Assembly (NCBI GenBank): GCA_963732875.1
Contig: CAVTBD010000002.1
Span: 682,001 to 746,000, forward strand
DNA: 64,000 bases
Source: WHSO01 sp963732875
Lineage (GTDB): Bacteria; Pseudomonadota; Alphaproteobacteria; SMXQ01
Direction: 5' to 3'
Position 1 is the first letter of the stretch, and each line of letters opens with the position of its first letter. Of the stretch, positions 1-10,669 are shown piece by piece. A program made the position numbers and the translations under genes. The notes under the pieces were generated by a model, which saw only the letters and a list, made by a program, of their open reading frames with translations, had not been told where the DNA came from and ran no database searches.

Positions 1-2445
<2,445 letters not shown>

Positions 2446-2525
2446 GGTGCTCCCGCGTGAAAAGGCTCACCGATTGATTCCACGGATGGCCGGCGGAAGC
2501 AAGAACATGTGGCCCGATACAGGCC

Positions 2526-2549
2526 TTATCCACAGGATGTTGTGGAAAA
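2526..2549. promoter_or_regulatory. Pair of inverted DnaA-box matches upstream of dnaE
   Basis: TTATCCACA at 2526-2534 (plus strand) and TTTTCCACA on the minus strand at 2541-2549 face each other across 6 bp. Both fit the DnaA box consensus TTWTNCACA with no mismatch. They sit in the short gap between the lolD stop and the dnaE start, about 80 bp before dnaE. Control of dnaE by DnaA is an inference. Confidence 0.5.
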
Positions 2550-2556
2550 GCGTCCC

Positions 2557-3237
2557 TCAGGCTGGAACGACGTGGCCGTCCACGAGCGTCACGACGCGAT
2601 CCATGCGTGCGGCCAGATCCGGGTTGTGGGTCGCCACCAGCGCCGCACGGCCGGTGTTCTTGACCACCTCGATCAGTACCCGGAACACCTGATCGGCGGT
2701 GCCGGGATCGAGGTTGCCGGTGGGCTCGTCGGCCAGCAGCAGCGCCGGGCGGTTGGCGAGCGCGCGGGCGATGGCGACGCGCTGCTGCTCGCCGCCCGAC
2801 AGCTCCGCCGGGCGATGGGTGGCGCGTTCGGCGAGGCCGACCATGGCCAGCAACTCGCGCGCGCGGGTGCGCGCCTCGCTGCGTGCCCGGCCGGCGATCA
2901 TGCCGGGCAGGGTCACGTTCTCCTCGGCCGAGAACTCGGGCAGCAGGTGGTGGAACTGGTAGACGAAGCCGAGGTGGTCGCGGCGGAGCCGCGTGCGCTC
3001 GCCGTCCGATGCCTTGCTGGCGTCGCGCCCGGCCAGCACCACGCGCCCGGTATCGGCGCGCTCCAGCAACCCGGCGATGTGCAGGAGTGTGGATTTGCCC
3101 GAGCCCGAAGGCCCCACCAGCGCGACGATCTCGCCACCGCCGATCTCGAGGTCGACGCCGCGCAGCACCTCGATCCGCCCTTTCCCCTCCTTGAAGCCGC
3201 GGGTGACGCCGGCCAGCGTGAGCGCCGCGTCACTCAT
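2557..3237 (-). CDS. lolD: Lipoprotein-releasing system ATP-binding protein LolD
   Basis: This is the cytoplasmic ATPase of the LolCDE machine, which extracts mature lipoproteins from the inner membrane and passes them to LolA. It has Walker A GPSGSGKST, the signature LSGGEQQR, Walker B LLLADEPTG and a switch histidine in VATHN. The 226-residue length is normal. I chose the ATG at 3237 because GAGGGG lies 4 bases upstream; a GTG at 3249 would add four residues and overlap the lolC stop by 4 nt. It sits directly behind lolC and ahead of dnaE, the usual alphaproteobacterial order, so LolC and LolD are probably co-translated. Confidence 0.93.
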   Translation of the reverse strand: MSDAALTLAGVTRGFKEGKGRIEVLRGVDLEIGGGEIVALVGPSGSGKSTLLHIAGLLERADTGRVVLAGRDASKASDGERTRLRRDHLGFVYQFHHLLPEFSAEENVTLPGMIAGRARSEARTRARELLAMVGLAERATHRPAELSGGEQQRVAIARALANRPALLLADEPTGNLDPGTADQVFRVLIEVVKNTGRAALVATHNPDLAARMDRVVTLVDGHVVPA

Positions 3238-3245
3238 AGCGCCCC

Positions 3246-4493
3246 TCACTCATAGCGAAGCGCCTCGACAGGATCGAGGCGCGCCGCGCGCCACGACGGA
3301 TAGAGCGTCGCCAGGAACGAGAGGCCGAGCGACATGCCGACCACGGTCGCCACCTCGCCCGGGTCGATCTTGGCGGGAAGCTGGGACAGGAAATAGATCT
3401 CGGGCGAGAACACGTCGGTGCCGGTAAGCGCGCCGATCCACTGGCGGATGGTCTCGATGTTGTCGGCGAAGGCGACGCCGAGCCCGAAGCCGACGATGGT
3501 GCCGACGATGCCGACCGAGGCGCCCGCCAGCAGGAAGATGCGCATGATCGCGCCGCGCGTCGCCCCCATGGTTCGCAGGATGGCGATGTCGCGGCCCTTG
3601 TCCTTGACCAGCATGATCATGCCCGAGATCACGTTGAACGCCGCCACCAGGATGATCAGCGTCAGGATCAGGAACATGACGTTGCGCTCCACCTGGATCG
3701 CGGTGAAGAAGCTGGCGTTGACCTGCTGCCAGTCGCTGAGCCGGGTTTCGGGGCCGAGCGCGGCGCGGATGCGCGCCTTGGCCTGGGCGAGCGCGTCGGG
3801 ATCCTTGAGCATCACCTCGATCACCGAGGCGCGGCCCTGGTCGCGGAAGAAGGTCTGGGCCGATTCGAACGGCATGTAGATGAAGTTGGAATCGTATTCG
3901 TACATGCCGACCTCGAACAGGCCGACGATGCGGTACGACTTGGTACGCGGCAGGGTGCCGAAGGCGGTGGCGTTGCCCGACGGCGCCACCAGGATGATGC
4001 GGTCGCCCACCAGCAGCCCGAAGCGTGAGGCCAGGCGCGTACCGATCAGCACCGTGTCGGAGGCGCCGAAGTCGGCGAGCGTGCCCATCTTGATGTTGGA
4101 CGCGATGATCTTGCGCCGCTCCAGGTCCTGCTTGCGCATGCCCTGCACCAGCACGCCGCCCGCGCGCTTGCCCACGGTCATCATGGCCTGGCCGGAGACC
4201 AGCGGCGCGGCACCGGTGACACCCTGCACCTTCTTCAGGCGCGCGGTCAGGTCGAGGTAGTTGGTGAGCGGCTGACCGGTACCGTAGACCGTGACGTGGC
4301 CGCCGATGCCGAGGATGCGTGTGAGCAGCTGGTCGCGGAAGCCGTTCATCACCGACATGACGATGATCAGCGTGGCGACGCCGAGCGAGATTCCGGCGAG
4401 CGAGAACCCGGCGATGACCGAGATGAAGCCTTCCTTGCGACGCGCGCGAAGGTAGCGCAGCGCCACCAGCCGTTCGAAGGGGTTGAAGGCCAT
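3246..4493 (-). CDS. lolC: Lipoprotein-releasing system transmembrane protein LolC/LolE
   Basis: This is the membrane subunit of the Lol lipoprotein-release ABC transporter, 415 residues. The start MAFNPFERLVALRYLRARR is the family-typical N-terminus. It is followed by a first membrane helix (about 25-50), a large periplasmic domain, and three further helices in the C-terminal third (LILVAAFNVISGMIML and later), ending in the FtsX-like tail SWRAARLDPVEALRYE. The frame is open upstream as far as 4628, but that stretch lies inside proS and has no family similarity, so the ATG at 4493, two bases after the proS stop, is preferred. Alphaproteobacteria usually have one LolC/E-type protein, which presumably forms a homodimer with LolD. 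Confidence 0.92.
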   Translation of the reverse strand: MAFNPFERLVALRYLRARRKEGFISVIAGFSLAGISLGVATLIIVMSVMNGFRDQLLTRILGIGGHVTVYGTGQPLTNYLDLTARLKKVQGVTGAAPLVSGQAMMTVGKRAGGVLVQGMRKQDLERRKIIASNIKMGTLADFGASDTVLIGTRLASRFGLLVGDRIILVAPSGNATAFGTLPRTKSYRIVGLFEVGMYEYDSNFIYMPFESAQTFFRDQGRASVIEVMLKDPDALAQAKARIRAALGPETRLSDWQQVNASFFTAIQVERNVMFLILTLIILVAAFNVISGMIMLVKDKGRDIAILRTMGATRGAIMRIFLLAGASVGIVGTIVGFGLGVAFADNIETIRQWIGALTGTDVFSPEIYFLSQLPAKIDPGEVATVVGMSLGLSFLATLYPSWRAARLDPVEALRYE

Positions 4494-4495
4494 GC

Positions 4496-5833
4496 TCAGG
4501 CCTGCCGGGTGGCGGCGAGACGGGTAAGGGCGGCGGCCAGCGAAATCTCCTCGGCGACCGTGCCGTCGCGGCGCTTGAGCTCGACCTTGCCCTCCTTGAG
4601 GCCGCGCGGGCCGATCACCAGCCGCCACGGCAGGCCAATCAGGTCGGCGTCGGCGAACTTCACGCCCGGACGCTCGTCGCGGTCGTCGTAGAGGACGTCG
4701 AGCCCGGCCGCCCGCAGCTTGCCGTAGGCCTCCATGCAGGCGGCATCGCAGGCTTCGTCGCCCGCGCGCAGGTTGATGATGGCGGCATCGAACGGCGCCA
4801 CTGCGTCGGGCCAGATGATGCCGTTATCGTCGTGGCTCGCCTCGATGATTGCGCCTACGAGGCGCGACACGCCAATGCCGTAGGAGCCCATCTCCACCGT
4901 CACCGGCTGGCCGTCCGGCCCCTGGACTTCGGCCCCCAGGGGTGTCGAATACTTCTTGCCGAAGTAGAACACCTGCCCGACCTCGATGCCGCGCCCCTCG
5001 TAGCGGCGGTCCGCGGGAACCTCCGCCTCGAAGGCGCCCGCGTCGTGCTTGTCCTCGGTGCGGGCGTAGAGCCTGGTGAAGCGGTCGATCACCTTGCCCA
5101 GCTCCGCGTCGCTGTCGTAGTCGATGTCGCTTTCGAGTACGTCCACGTCCAGCACCTGCCGGTCGCAGAACACGACGCTCTCGCCCGTGGGCGCGAGCAC
5201 GATGAACTCGTGGCTGAGGTCGCCGCCGATGGGCCCGGTCGCGGCTTCCATCGGGATCGCGGTGAGCCCCATGCGCGCGAAGGTGCGCAGGTAGGAAACG
5301 AACATCCTGCGGTAGGAGAGCACCGCGCCCTCGTAATCGAGGTCGAACGAGTAGCAATCCTTCATCAGGAACTCGCGCCCGCGCATGACACCGAAGCGCG
5401 GCCGCACCTCGTCGCGGAACTTCCACTGGATGTGGTAGAGCATCCTCGGCAACTCACGGTAGCTGCGCACCGTCGAGGCGAAGATGTCGGTGATCAGTTC
5501 CTCGTTGGTCGGCCCATAGAGCAGCTCGCGCTCCTGGCGGTCGGTGATGCGCAGCATCTCCGGCCCGTAGTCGTCGTAGCGCCCCGAGCGGCGCCACACC
5601 TCGGCCGACTGGAGGGTCGGCATCAGCATCTCTTGGGCGCCGGCCCGGTCCTGCTCCTCGCGCACGATCTGCTCGATCCTCTTCAGCACCCGGAAGCCAA
5701 GCGGCAGCCACGAGTAGATGCCGGCCGAGGCCTGGCGGATCATGCCCGCGCGCAGCATCAGCCGGTGGGAGGCGATCTCCGCTTCCTTGGGCGTTTCCTT
5801 GAGGGTGGGCAGGTAGAACTGGGAAAGACGCAT
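4496..5833 (-). CDS. proS: Proline-tRNA ligase, short alphaproteobacterial form
   Basis: This class II aminoacyl-tRNA synthetase charges tRNA-Pro with proline. At 445 residues it is the short form without the inserted editing (YbaK-like) domain found in E. coli ProS. Class II motif 2 is visible as QWKFRDEVRPRFGVMRGREF, motif 3 as GSYGIGVSRLVGA, and the C-terminal anticodon-binding domain follows (about 345-445). It starts with ATG (MRLSQFYLPTLKE), the standard N-terminus for this form. The stop is 2 bases from the lolC start, so proS-lolC-lolD form one transcription unit. Confidence 0.95.
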   Translation of the reverse strand: MRLSQFYLPTLKETPKEAEIASHRLMLRAGMIRQASAGIYSWLPLGFRVLKRIEQIVREEQDRAGAQEMLMPTLQSAEVWRRSGRYDDYGPEMLRITDRQERELLYGPTNEELITDIFASTVRSYRELPRMLYHIQWKFRDEVRPRFGVMRGREFLMKDCYSFDLDYEGAVLSYRRMFVSYLRTFARMGLTAIPMEAATGPIGGDLSHEFIVLAPTGESVVFCDRQVLDVDVLESDIDYDSDAELGKVIDRFTRLYARTEDKHDAGAFEAEVPADRRYEGRGIEVGQVFYFGKKYSTPLGAEVQGPDGQPVTVEMGSYGIGVSRLVGAIIEASHDDNGIIWPDAVAPFDAAIINLRAGDEACDAACMEAYGKLRAAGLDVLYDDRDERPGVKFADADLIGLPWRLVIGPRGLKEGKVELKRRDGTVAEEISLAAALTRLAATRQA

Positions 5834-5918
5834 GGGGCCTTCTCGTCGGGGATGGGCGGGCGCCCGACTTTAGGCAATGCCCCCGGAAACTGCAACGCCG
5901 CGCCGGGCGGTGCCGGCT

Positions 5919-6359
5919 CTAATGCTTGCCCTGCTGCTTGCCTTGCTTTTGGCACAGGCGGGCGAGCGCGTGCTGCTCGTCGCTCGACAGCGGCTGGCCG
6001 TTGAACCAGGCACGCCCGTCCTTGAGGCTGACCTTGGCGGTGCCGATATAGGCCTCGCCCTTGAACAGGTTGGAGGTCACCGGAATGCCGTAGCGCGCAG
6101 CGAGGTCCACCGTGATCGGGATATAGACCTGGTCGGGCAGCTTGATCGGCGGGGCGGCGTTGAGGTCGGCGGGCGCGACCTTGTTGCCGTGGACGTCGAC
6201 GCCGGGTGTGTACTCGACCCCGGGGGGCTCGACGTACTCGGTGAGCGTCGCACAGTCGGCCTGGGAGATCACCACGGTCTCCGCGCGCGCAGCAGCCGCG
6301 GGCATCAGCACCGCCAACACCACCGCCGAGGGAACCCCGAGCCAATGTTTCGCGTTCAT
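5919..6359 (-). CDS. Secreted protein of unknown function
   Basis: I do not recognise the family. The 146-residue product has a clear Sec signal peptide (hydrophobic VVLAVLMPAAAARA, probable cleavage after ARA near residue 27), so it should be periplasmic or secreted. The mature part has one cysteine near its start (QADCATL), a proline-rich stretch, and a second cysteine near the C-terminus (LARLCQKQGKQ), which could form a disulfide. The ATG at 6359 is chosen because it begins the signal peptide; the open frame to 6476 adds no recognisable sequence. It lies 85 bp before proS on the same strand, behind an AT-rich region (about 6380-6420) that may hold its promoter. Confidence 0.6.
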   Translation of the reverse strand: MNAKHWLGVPSAVVLAVLMPAAAARAETVVISQADCATLTEYVEPPGVEYTPGVDVHGNKVAPADLNAAPPIKLPDQVYIPITVDLAARYGIPVTSNLFKGEAYIGTAKVSLKDGRAWFNGQPLSSDEQHALARLCQKQGKQQGKH

Positions 6360-6494
6360 GGCGTGATCATCCCCGGACACCCTTAATAAAACATAACTAG
6401 CTGATAAAAAGGGATTTTTTGGTTCCACCTGTTCCCGCCGCCGCCCGGCGCCTAGAATCGGCGCGTCCCCCACCACAGCCGCGAGGAGAAACCC

Positions 6495-6773
6495 ATGAAG
6501 ACCTGCAAGCTCGACGTTGTCGCCGTTGCCGTTGCCATCGCCGTGACCTGGGGCATCGCCGTGTTCTTCGTCGGGGTGATCGCCGGGTTCTCGCTGTGGG
6601 GCCGGCCGTTCGTCACCGCCATCGGCTCGGTCTACATCGGTTATACGCCCGGCATTCCCGGCAGCATCATCGGCCTGATCTGGGCCCTGATCGACGGCGC
6701 CATCGGCGGTGCCGTCTACGCCTGGATCTACAACCTGGTCGCCGTGCGGCGTTACCGCGCCGCCGTGGAATAG
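6495..6773 (+). CDS. Small integral membrane protein
   Basis: This 92-residue protein is mostly hydrophobic. One membrane segment covers about residues 7-30 (VVAVAVAIAVTWGIAVFFVG) and a second about 55-82, with a glycine-rich GYTPGIPGSIIGLIWALIDG stretch between and within them and a short basic C-terminus (VRRYRAAVE). GAGGAGA stands about 8 bases before the ATG, a good ribosome binding site. Similar small proteins are sometimes called holin-like, but no phage gene is near, so I do not assign that role. It is the only plus-strand gene among minus-strand housekeeping genes and diverges from the secreted-protein gene. Confidence 0.65.
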   Translation: MKTCKLDVVAVAVAIAVTWGIAVFFVGVIAGFSLWGRPFVTAIGSVYIGYTPGIPGSIIGLIWALIDGAIGGAVYAWIYNLVAVRRYRAAVE

Positions 6774-6811
6774 CGGAACCGACCTACCAGCCGGACTCTT
6801 CCTTGCACGGC

Positions 6812-7363
6812 TTACCAGCCGCCGGGCGGCACCGCGCGCATCCAGGCGGGCTTGAGCTTCGCGATCTCGCGGAACTTCGGGCAGTCGCGGTCATGGGCGC
6901 CCGGCAGGTAGCCGGTCGACATCATGAACTCGTTGACCACCTCGGGCCCCATGAAGACGAAGGTCTTGCGCATCAGCTTGACCCAGTCGGGAAGCCGTAG
7001 CGGATGGTGGGCCTCGAGCCAGGCCGACAGGCCGCCGTGGGACTCGCAGATCGCCCGGACGCGCCTGGCGTTCTCGATGATCGCCTCGATCTTGCGCCGG
7101 TTGCGGACGATCCCTTCGTCCTTGAGCAGGCGGTTGACGTCGCGCTTGCTGAACGCCGCGACCGTATCAACGTCGAAATCGGCGAAGGCGCGGTCGAGCG
7201 CCGCGCGCTTGTTGAGGATCAGGAGCCATGACAGGCCGGCCTGCATGATCTCCATAGCGATGCGCTCGAGCAGCACGTCGTCGGCCGTCACCGGGCGGCC
7301 GTATTCGAGGTCGTGGTGCGGCCCGTGGACGGGATGGCCGTGCGAGATCATGCAATAGCTCAT
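6812..7363 (-). CDS. tag: DNA-3-methyladenine glycosylase I
   Basis: This base-excision repair enzyme removes 3-methyladenine from alkylated DNA. All 183 residues fit the Tag family, and the positions agree with E. coli Tag as I recall it: the zinc ligands Cys4 and His17, the pocket glutamate Glu38 in AMEIMQAGLSW, and the C-terminal HxxxC zinc pair (His157, Cys161; His175 and Cys179 in E. coli). The helix-hairpin-helix region follows in the middle. The gene ends with a Gly/Pro/Trp tail. It precedes nothing obvious in repair and is followed 131 bp later by the convergent membrane-protein gene's end. Confidence 0.92.
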   Translation of the reverse strand: MSYCMISHGHPVHGPHHDLEYGRPVTADDVLLERIAMEIMQAGLSWLLILNKRAALDRAFADFDVDTVAAFSKRDVNRLLKDEGIVRNRRKIEAIIENARRVRAICESHGGLSAWLEAHHPLRLPDWVKLMRKTFVFMGPEVVNEFMMSTGYLPGAHDRDCPKFREIAKLKPAWMRAVPPGGW

Positions 7364-7383
7364 GGACGCGCACTCACGGAAGA

Positions 7384-7791
7384 TCAGTGGCCGTAGAGCT
7401 TGCCGTCGCTCGGCCCCTTGAGCTCGACTTCGTTGCCGTCGGGATCGAGGAAATAGATGTTCGGGCCCCTGCCCTCGGCGCCGTAGCCGGTGCCCATCTT
7501 GACCACCTTGGCGCCGGCAGCCTCGACATGGGCGCGGATCACCTCCATGTCGAACGGCTCGGCCCGCAGGCAGAAGTGCTCGAGGTTGCGGCCCGGCTGG
7601 TCGCGATCCTTCACGGGCACGATGTCGATCAGCGAGCCGCCGACGCGCAGTTGGGTCAGGCCCTTCTCGGTCTGGCGTTCGATGGCGAGGCCCAGGACAT
7701 CGCGGTAGAAGGCCACCAGCCGGGGCGCGTCGCCCGTGCGCAACACGATGTGGTCGATGTCATGGACGCCGAAAGGAACCTTGTCCGTCAT
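7384..7791 (-). CDS. VOC (glyoxalase/dioxygenase superfamily) protein
   Basis: This single-domain vicinal-oxygen-chelate protein has 135 residues. The likely metal ligands are all present: His14 in DIDHIVLRT, His72 in LEHFCLR and Glu123 in GNEVELKGP, so it is probably a metal-dependent enzyme acting on an alpha-keto or thiol-adduct type substrate. The specific reaction cannot be read from the sequence; lyase, dioxygenase and resistance proteins all share this fold. It lies 20 bp before tag on the same strand and may be co-transcribed with it. An ATG start with GGAGGCGAC just before it is clear. Confidence 0.8.
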   Translation of the reverse strand: MTDKVPFGVHDIDHIVLRTGDAPRLVAFYRDVLGLAIERQTEKGLTQLRVGGSLIDIVPVKDRDQPGRNLEHFCLRAEPFDMEVIRAHVEAAGAKVVKMGTGYGAEGRGPNIYFLDPDGNEVELKGPSDGKLYGH

Positions 7792-7810
7792 GTCGCCTCC
7801 TGTTTCGTCT

Positions 7811-7863
7811 TAGAGCCTGATCGGCTCGGATCGAAACGATCTCGAGCCGTGAATCAGGCTCTA
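7811..7863. repeat. Palindromic intergenic element, copy A
   Basis: TAGAGCCTGAT (7811-7821) pairs perfectly with ATCAGGCTCTA (7853-7863). Inner arms CGGCTCGGATCG and CGATCTCGAGCCG continue the pairing with small mismatches, so most of the 53 bp can fold into one hairpin. The outline (TAGAGC...GCTCTA) matches copy B just downstream, so both look like members of one short dispersed family. Confidence 0.7.
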
Positions 7864-7874
7864 CGTTTTAAATT

Positions 7875-7927
7875 TAGAGCAGGATTCACGGTTCAGATTG
7901 AGTTCAATCTGAACCGACCCTGCTCTA
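7875..7927. repeat. Palindromic intergenic element, copy B
   Basis: TAGAGCAGG (7875-7883) pairs with CCTGCTCTA (7919-7927). An inner perfect 12-bp stem GGTTCAGATTGA (7890-7901) / TCAATCTGAACC (7904-7915) has a 2-base loop. The right end supplies the TAG stop codon of the DUF1467 gene (7925-7927). It could act as a transcription terminator or mRNA stabiliser; similar elements occur in other alphaproteobacteria as far as I remember. Confidence 0.7.
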
Positions 7928-8161
7928 GCCGCTCCGGACCGAGATCAGACCGCTCCGGATCACCCAGAAGATCGCGCCCCAGACGAGCGCGGCGATCGCC
8001 GTCGTCGCCAGTGCCTTGAGCCACAGACGCGGGCGCGCCGGCGCGCCTTCGGCCTGGCCCGGGACCACCTCGGCGGCGGGGCGGTTGCCGATCGGCAGCA
8101 CGGTGAAGAACACCATCCACCACACCACCACATAGACCGCAATACCGGTAAACCAGGTCAC
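7925..8161 (-). CDS. DUF1467 family membrane protein
   Basis: This is a 78-residue protein with two membrane helices, one at about residues 4-25 (WFTGIAVYVVVWWMVFFTVLP) and one at about 48-68, joined by a short polar loop with a GNRPAAEVVPGQAEGAPA stretch. This layout is typical of DUF1467, a small family of unknown function commonly encoded between rnj and proS in alphaproteobacteria, and that position supports the call. The start is GTG with GAGAGGCGG upstream. Its stop codon lies inside a palindromic repeat, which suggests the repeat inserted at or captured the gene end. Confidence 0.8.
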   Translation of the reverse strand: MTWFTGIAVYVVVWWMVFFTVLPIGNRPAAEVVPGQAEGAPARPRLWLKALATTAIAALVWGAIFWVIRSGLISVRSG

Positions 8162-8185
8162 CGCCGCCTCTCGCTGTTGCGGCCA

Positions 8186-9869
8186 TTATACCCCGATGAC
8201 ATGGACCTCGGTCACCGGCTTCTTGCCGGTAAGGCGGTTGACGGCGCGGCGCACGGCGCGGCGGATCGTCTCCTGGGGCGTCAGGTCCTCGTAGTGGCCG
8301 CGGCGCTGCGGGCGCGCCATCACGCGGGCGACCTCGTCGCGGGCAGCGGCGATGGCCTCGCGCTCCTCCTCGGCGTCCTTGGCGACGTTGGTGAGCGAAA
8401 TCTCGGGATCGGCGGCGAGCCGCCCCTTGCGGTCCATCACCACCGTGACAAAGGCGTTGCCGGAGAAGGCCGCACGACGGCGTGCCGCCATCATCGCCTC
8501 GTCGATCGGCACCAGCCGGTTGCCGTCGAGCCCAAGGCGGCCGACCGGCACCTCGCCGACGATCTCGGCCGGGCCGGGCGCCAGCCTGAGCGCGTGGCCA
8601 TTGGTCACGACCTGGGCCTCGGGCACGCCGAGGCCGCGGGCATAGGCCGCATGCTCGATCAGGTGGCGCGTCTCGCCGTGCATCGGCACGGAGATCTCCG
8701 GACGGACCCATTCGTAGAGGCGCTTCAGCTCGTCGCGCGCCGGATGGCCGGAGACGTGGATCGGCGCGTTGCGCCCGGTCAGGATGGCGACGCCCTTGCG
8801 CGCGAGCCGGTCCTGCATGGCATAGATGTCGCGCTCGTTGCCGGGAATGTTGCGCGACGAGAACAGCACCGTGTCGCCGTCTTCCAGCACCACGTTGGCA
8901 TGGTCGCCATCGGAGATACGGCGCAGCGCCGAGCCCTTCTCGCCCTGGCTGCCGGTGCAGATGTAGAGCGCGCGCTCACGCGGCAGATAGGCGCAGTCGT
9001 ATTCGGTGAGGAAATCGGGCACGCCCTTGAGGTAGCCGCAGTTGCGCGCGATCTCTGTGAGGCGCCACAACGAGCGGCCCACCAGCGCGACATGGCGACC
9101 ATTGGCCTCGGCGGCGCGCGCGATGGATTCGACGCGCGCGATGTTGGAGGCGAAACAGGCCACCGCCACGCGGCCCTTGAGGCCGGCGATCACCTCGGTC
9201 AGGCCCTTGCGCACGGTCGCCTCTGAGCCCGAGGTGCCGTCCACGAACACGTTGGTGGAATCGCAGATCATGGCGCGCACGCCGGAATCGCCCAGCGCCC
9301 GGAACGCAGCCTCGTCGGCGACCTCGCCCAGCAGCGGCTCGGGATCAAGCTTCCAGTCGCCGGTATGGACGAGGCGCCCGAACGGCGTCTCGATGGCAAG
9401 CGCGTTGGGCTCAGGGATCGAATGGGTAACGGTGACGTAGCGGATACGGAACGGGCCGAGCGTCACCTCGGCACCGAGATCGAGCTCGTGCAGCGGCACC
9501 TCGCGGTCGAGCCCGGTCTCCGCGAGCCGGGCGCGCACCAGGCCGGCGGTGAAGCCGGTCGCGTAGACGGGACAGTCGAGGCGCGGCCAGAGACGGGAGA
9601 CGGCGCCCTGATGGTCCTCATGGGCGTGGGTCAGAACGAGGCCGAGCAAATCCTTCCTGATCGCGTCGATGAAGCCGATATCGGCCATCATCACGTCGAT
9701 GCCGGGGGTCGAATTCGTCGCCGAAGGTGACGCCGCACTCGACCATGATCCACTTGCCGTTGCAGCCGTAGAGGTAGCAGTTCATGCCGATCTCGCCCGC
9801 GCCGCCAAGCGGCAGGTAGACGAGGCCGTTCCTGGCCGCGGCGATGACGGGGGCGAGCGTGTCGTCCAT
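8186..9869 (-). CDS. rnj: Ribonuclease J, single-base frameshift
   Basis: This metallo-beta-lactamase/beta-CASP ribonuclease processes and degrades RNA by endo- and 5'-3' exonucleolytic cuts. The catalytic zinc motif HAHEDH is present, followed by HTGDWKLDP, the beta-CASP region (CFASNIARVES) and HVSGHPARDEL; the C-terminal domain ends KKPVTEVHVIGV. The N-terminal 50 codons (start ATG 9869, PLGGAGEIGMNCYLYG) are in another frame than the rest. Removing one G from the G5 run at 9704-9708 restores GDEFDPGIDVMMADIGF and gives a normal 560-residue protein. The A of the ATG is shared with the TGA of coaX (TGATG), so translation is likely coupled. I suspect a homopolymer error rather than loss of function. 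Confidence 0.93.
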
Positions 9870-10660
9870 CACACCGCCCCGTTACGCTGCGCCACCAGCA
9901 CGATGCCGCGCAAGGTGAGCTCGGGATCGGTGGCGTCGATCACGTCGGTGCCCTCGGCGAACAGCGGCGCGAGGCCGCCGGTCGCGATCACCGTGAACCG
10001 GCCGCCGACCGCGTATTCCGCCTTGATGCGGGCGACGATGCCCTCGATCAGGCCGAGGTAGCCCCAGTAGATGCCCAATTCCATCGCCGAGACCGTGTCG
10101 GTGCCGATCACGCGGGCGGGACGCACCACCTGGACGCGTGGGAGCTGGGCGGTGCCGGCGTGAAGCGCGTCGAGGGCGAGGTTGATGCCGGGCGCGATCA
10201 CGCCGCCGGCATAGTCGCCCTCGGCGGTCACCACGTCGAAGGTGGTGGCGGTGCCGAAGTCGAGCACGATCTTGGCGCCGGACCAGCCGGCCTGGGCGGC
10301 GACCGCGCCGGCGAGCCGATCGGCGCCGGCCTCGCGCGGGCGCTCGATCAGCACGCTGAGGCCGAGATCGACCCCGGCGGCACCGATGGTGGCGGGCGCG
10401 TTGCCGGTGAGCCCGCGCGCGAATGCCTCGAGGGCTGCGCGCGCGCCCGGCACCACCGTGGCGATGCCGACACCCGTGACCGCGCCCGCGTCCAAGCCCG
10501 CGCGCTGCATCTCCTTGTCGAAGCGCGCGCGGTAGTCGGCGGCGGTCAGGCCCGTGTCGGTGTCGAGGCGAAACACGCGCACGAAGTGGCCCGAAGGCGC
10601 ATCGCCCTCATAGAGCCCGAACTTGGTGTTGGTGTTGCCGCAATCGATGGCGAGCCGCAT
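9869..10660 (-). CDS. coaX: Type III pantothenate kinase
   Basis: This enzyme phosphorylates pantothenate, the first step of coenzyme A synthesis. The 263 residues show the ASKHA-fold phosphate motifs of CoaX: DCGNTNTKFGLYEGD at the N-terminus, GADRLAGAVAA in the middle, DFGTATTFDVV and the GGVIAPGINLALDALHAGTAQLP segment, with a TGGLAPLF adenosine motif near the end. Type III kinases usually need a monovalent cation and are not feedback-inhibited by CoA. It lies between birA (9 bp upstream) and rnj (overlapping by one base), so birA-coaX-rnj are probably one operon continuing from nuo. Confidence 0.94.
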   Translation of the reverse strand: MRLAIDCGNTNTKFGLYEGDAPSGHFVRVFRLDTDTGLTAADYRARFDKEMQRAGLDAGAVTGVGIATVVPGARAALEAFARGLTGNAPATIGAAGVDLGLSVLIERPREAGADRLAGAVAAQAGWSGAKIVLDFGTATTFDVVTAEGDYAGGVIAPGINLALDALHAGTAQLPRVQVVRPARVIGTDTVSAMELGIYWGYLGLIEGIVARIKAEYAVGGRFTVIATGGLAPLFAEGTDVIDATDPELTLRGIVLVAQRNGAV

Positions 10661-10669
10661 GATCCTTCC

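Noticed and set aside
6495..6773. Holin label for the small membrane protein
   Set aside because: No lysis, tail or integrase gene is near; two hydrophobic segments alone do not support a phage origin.
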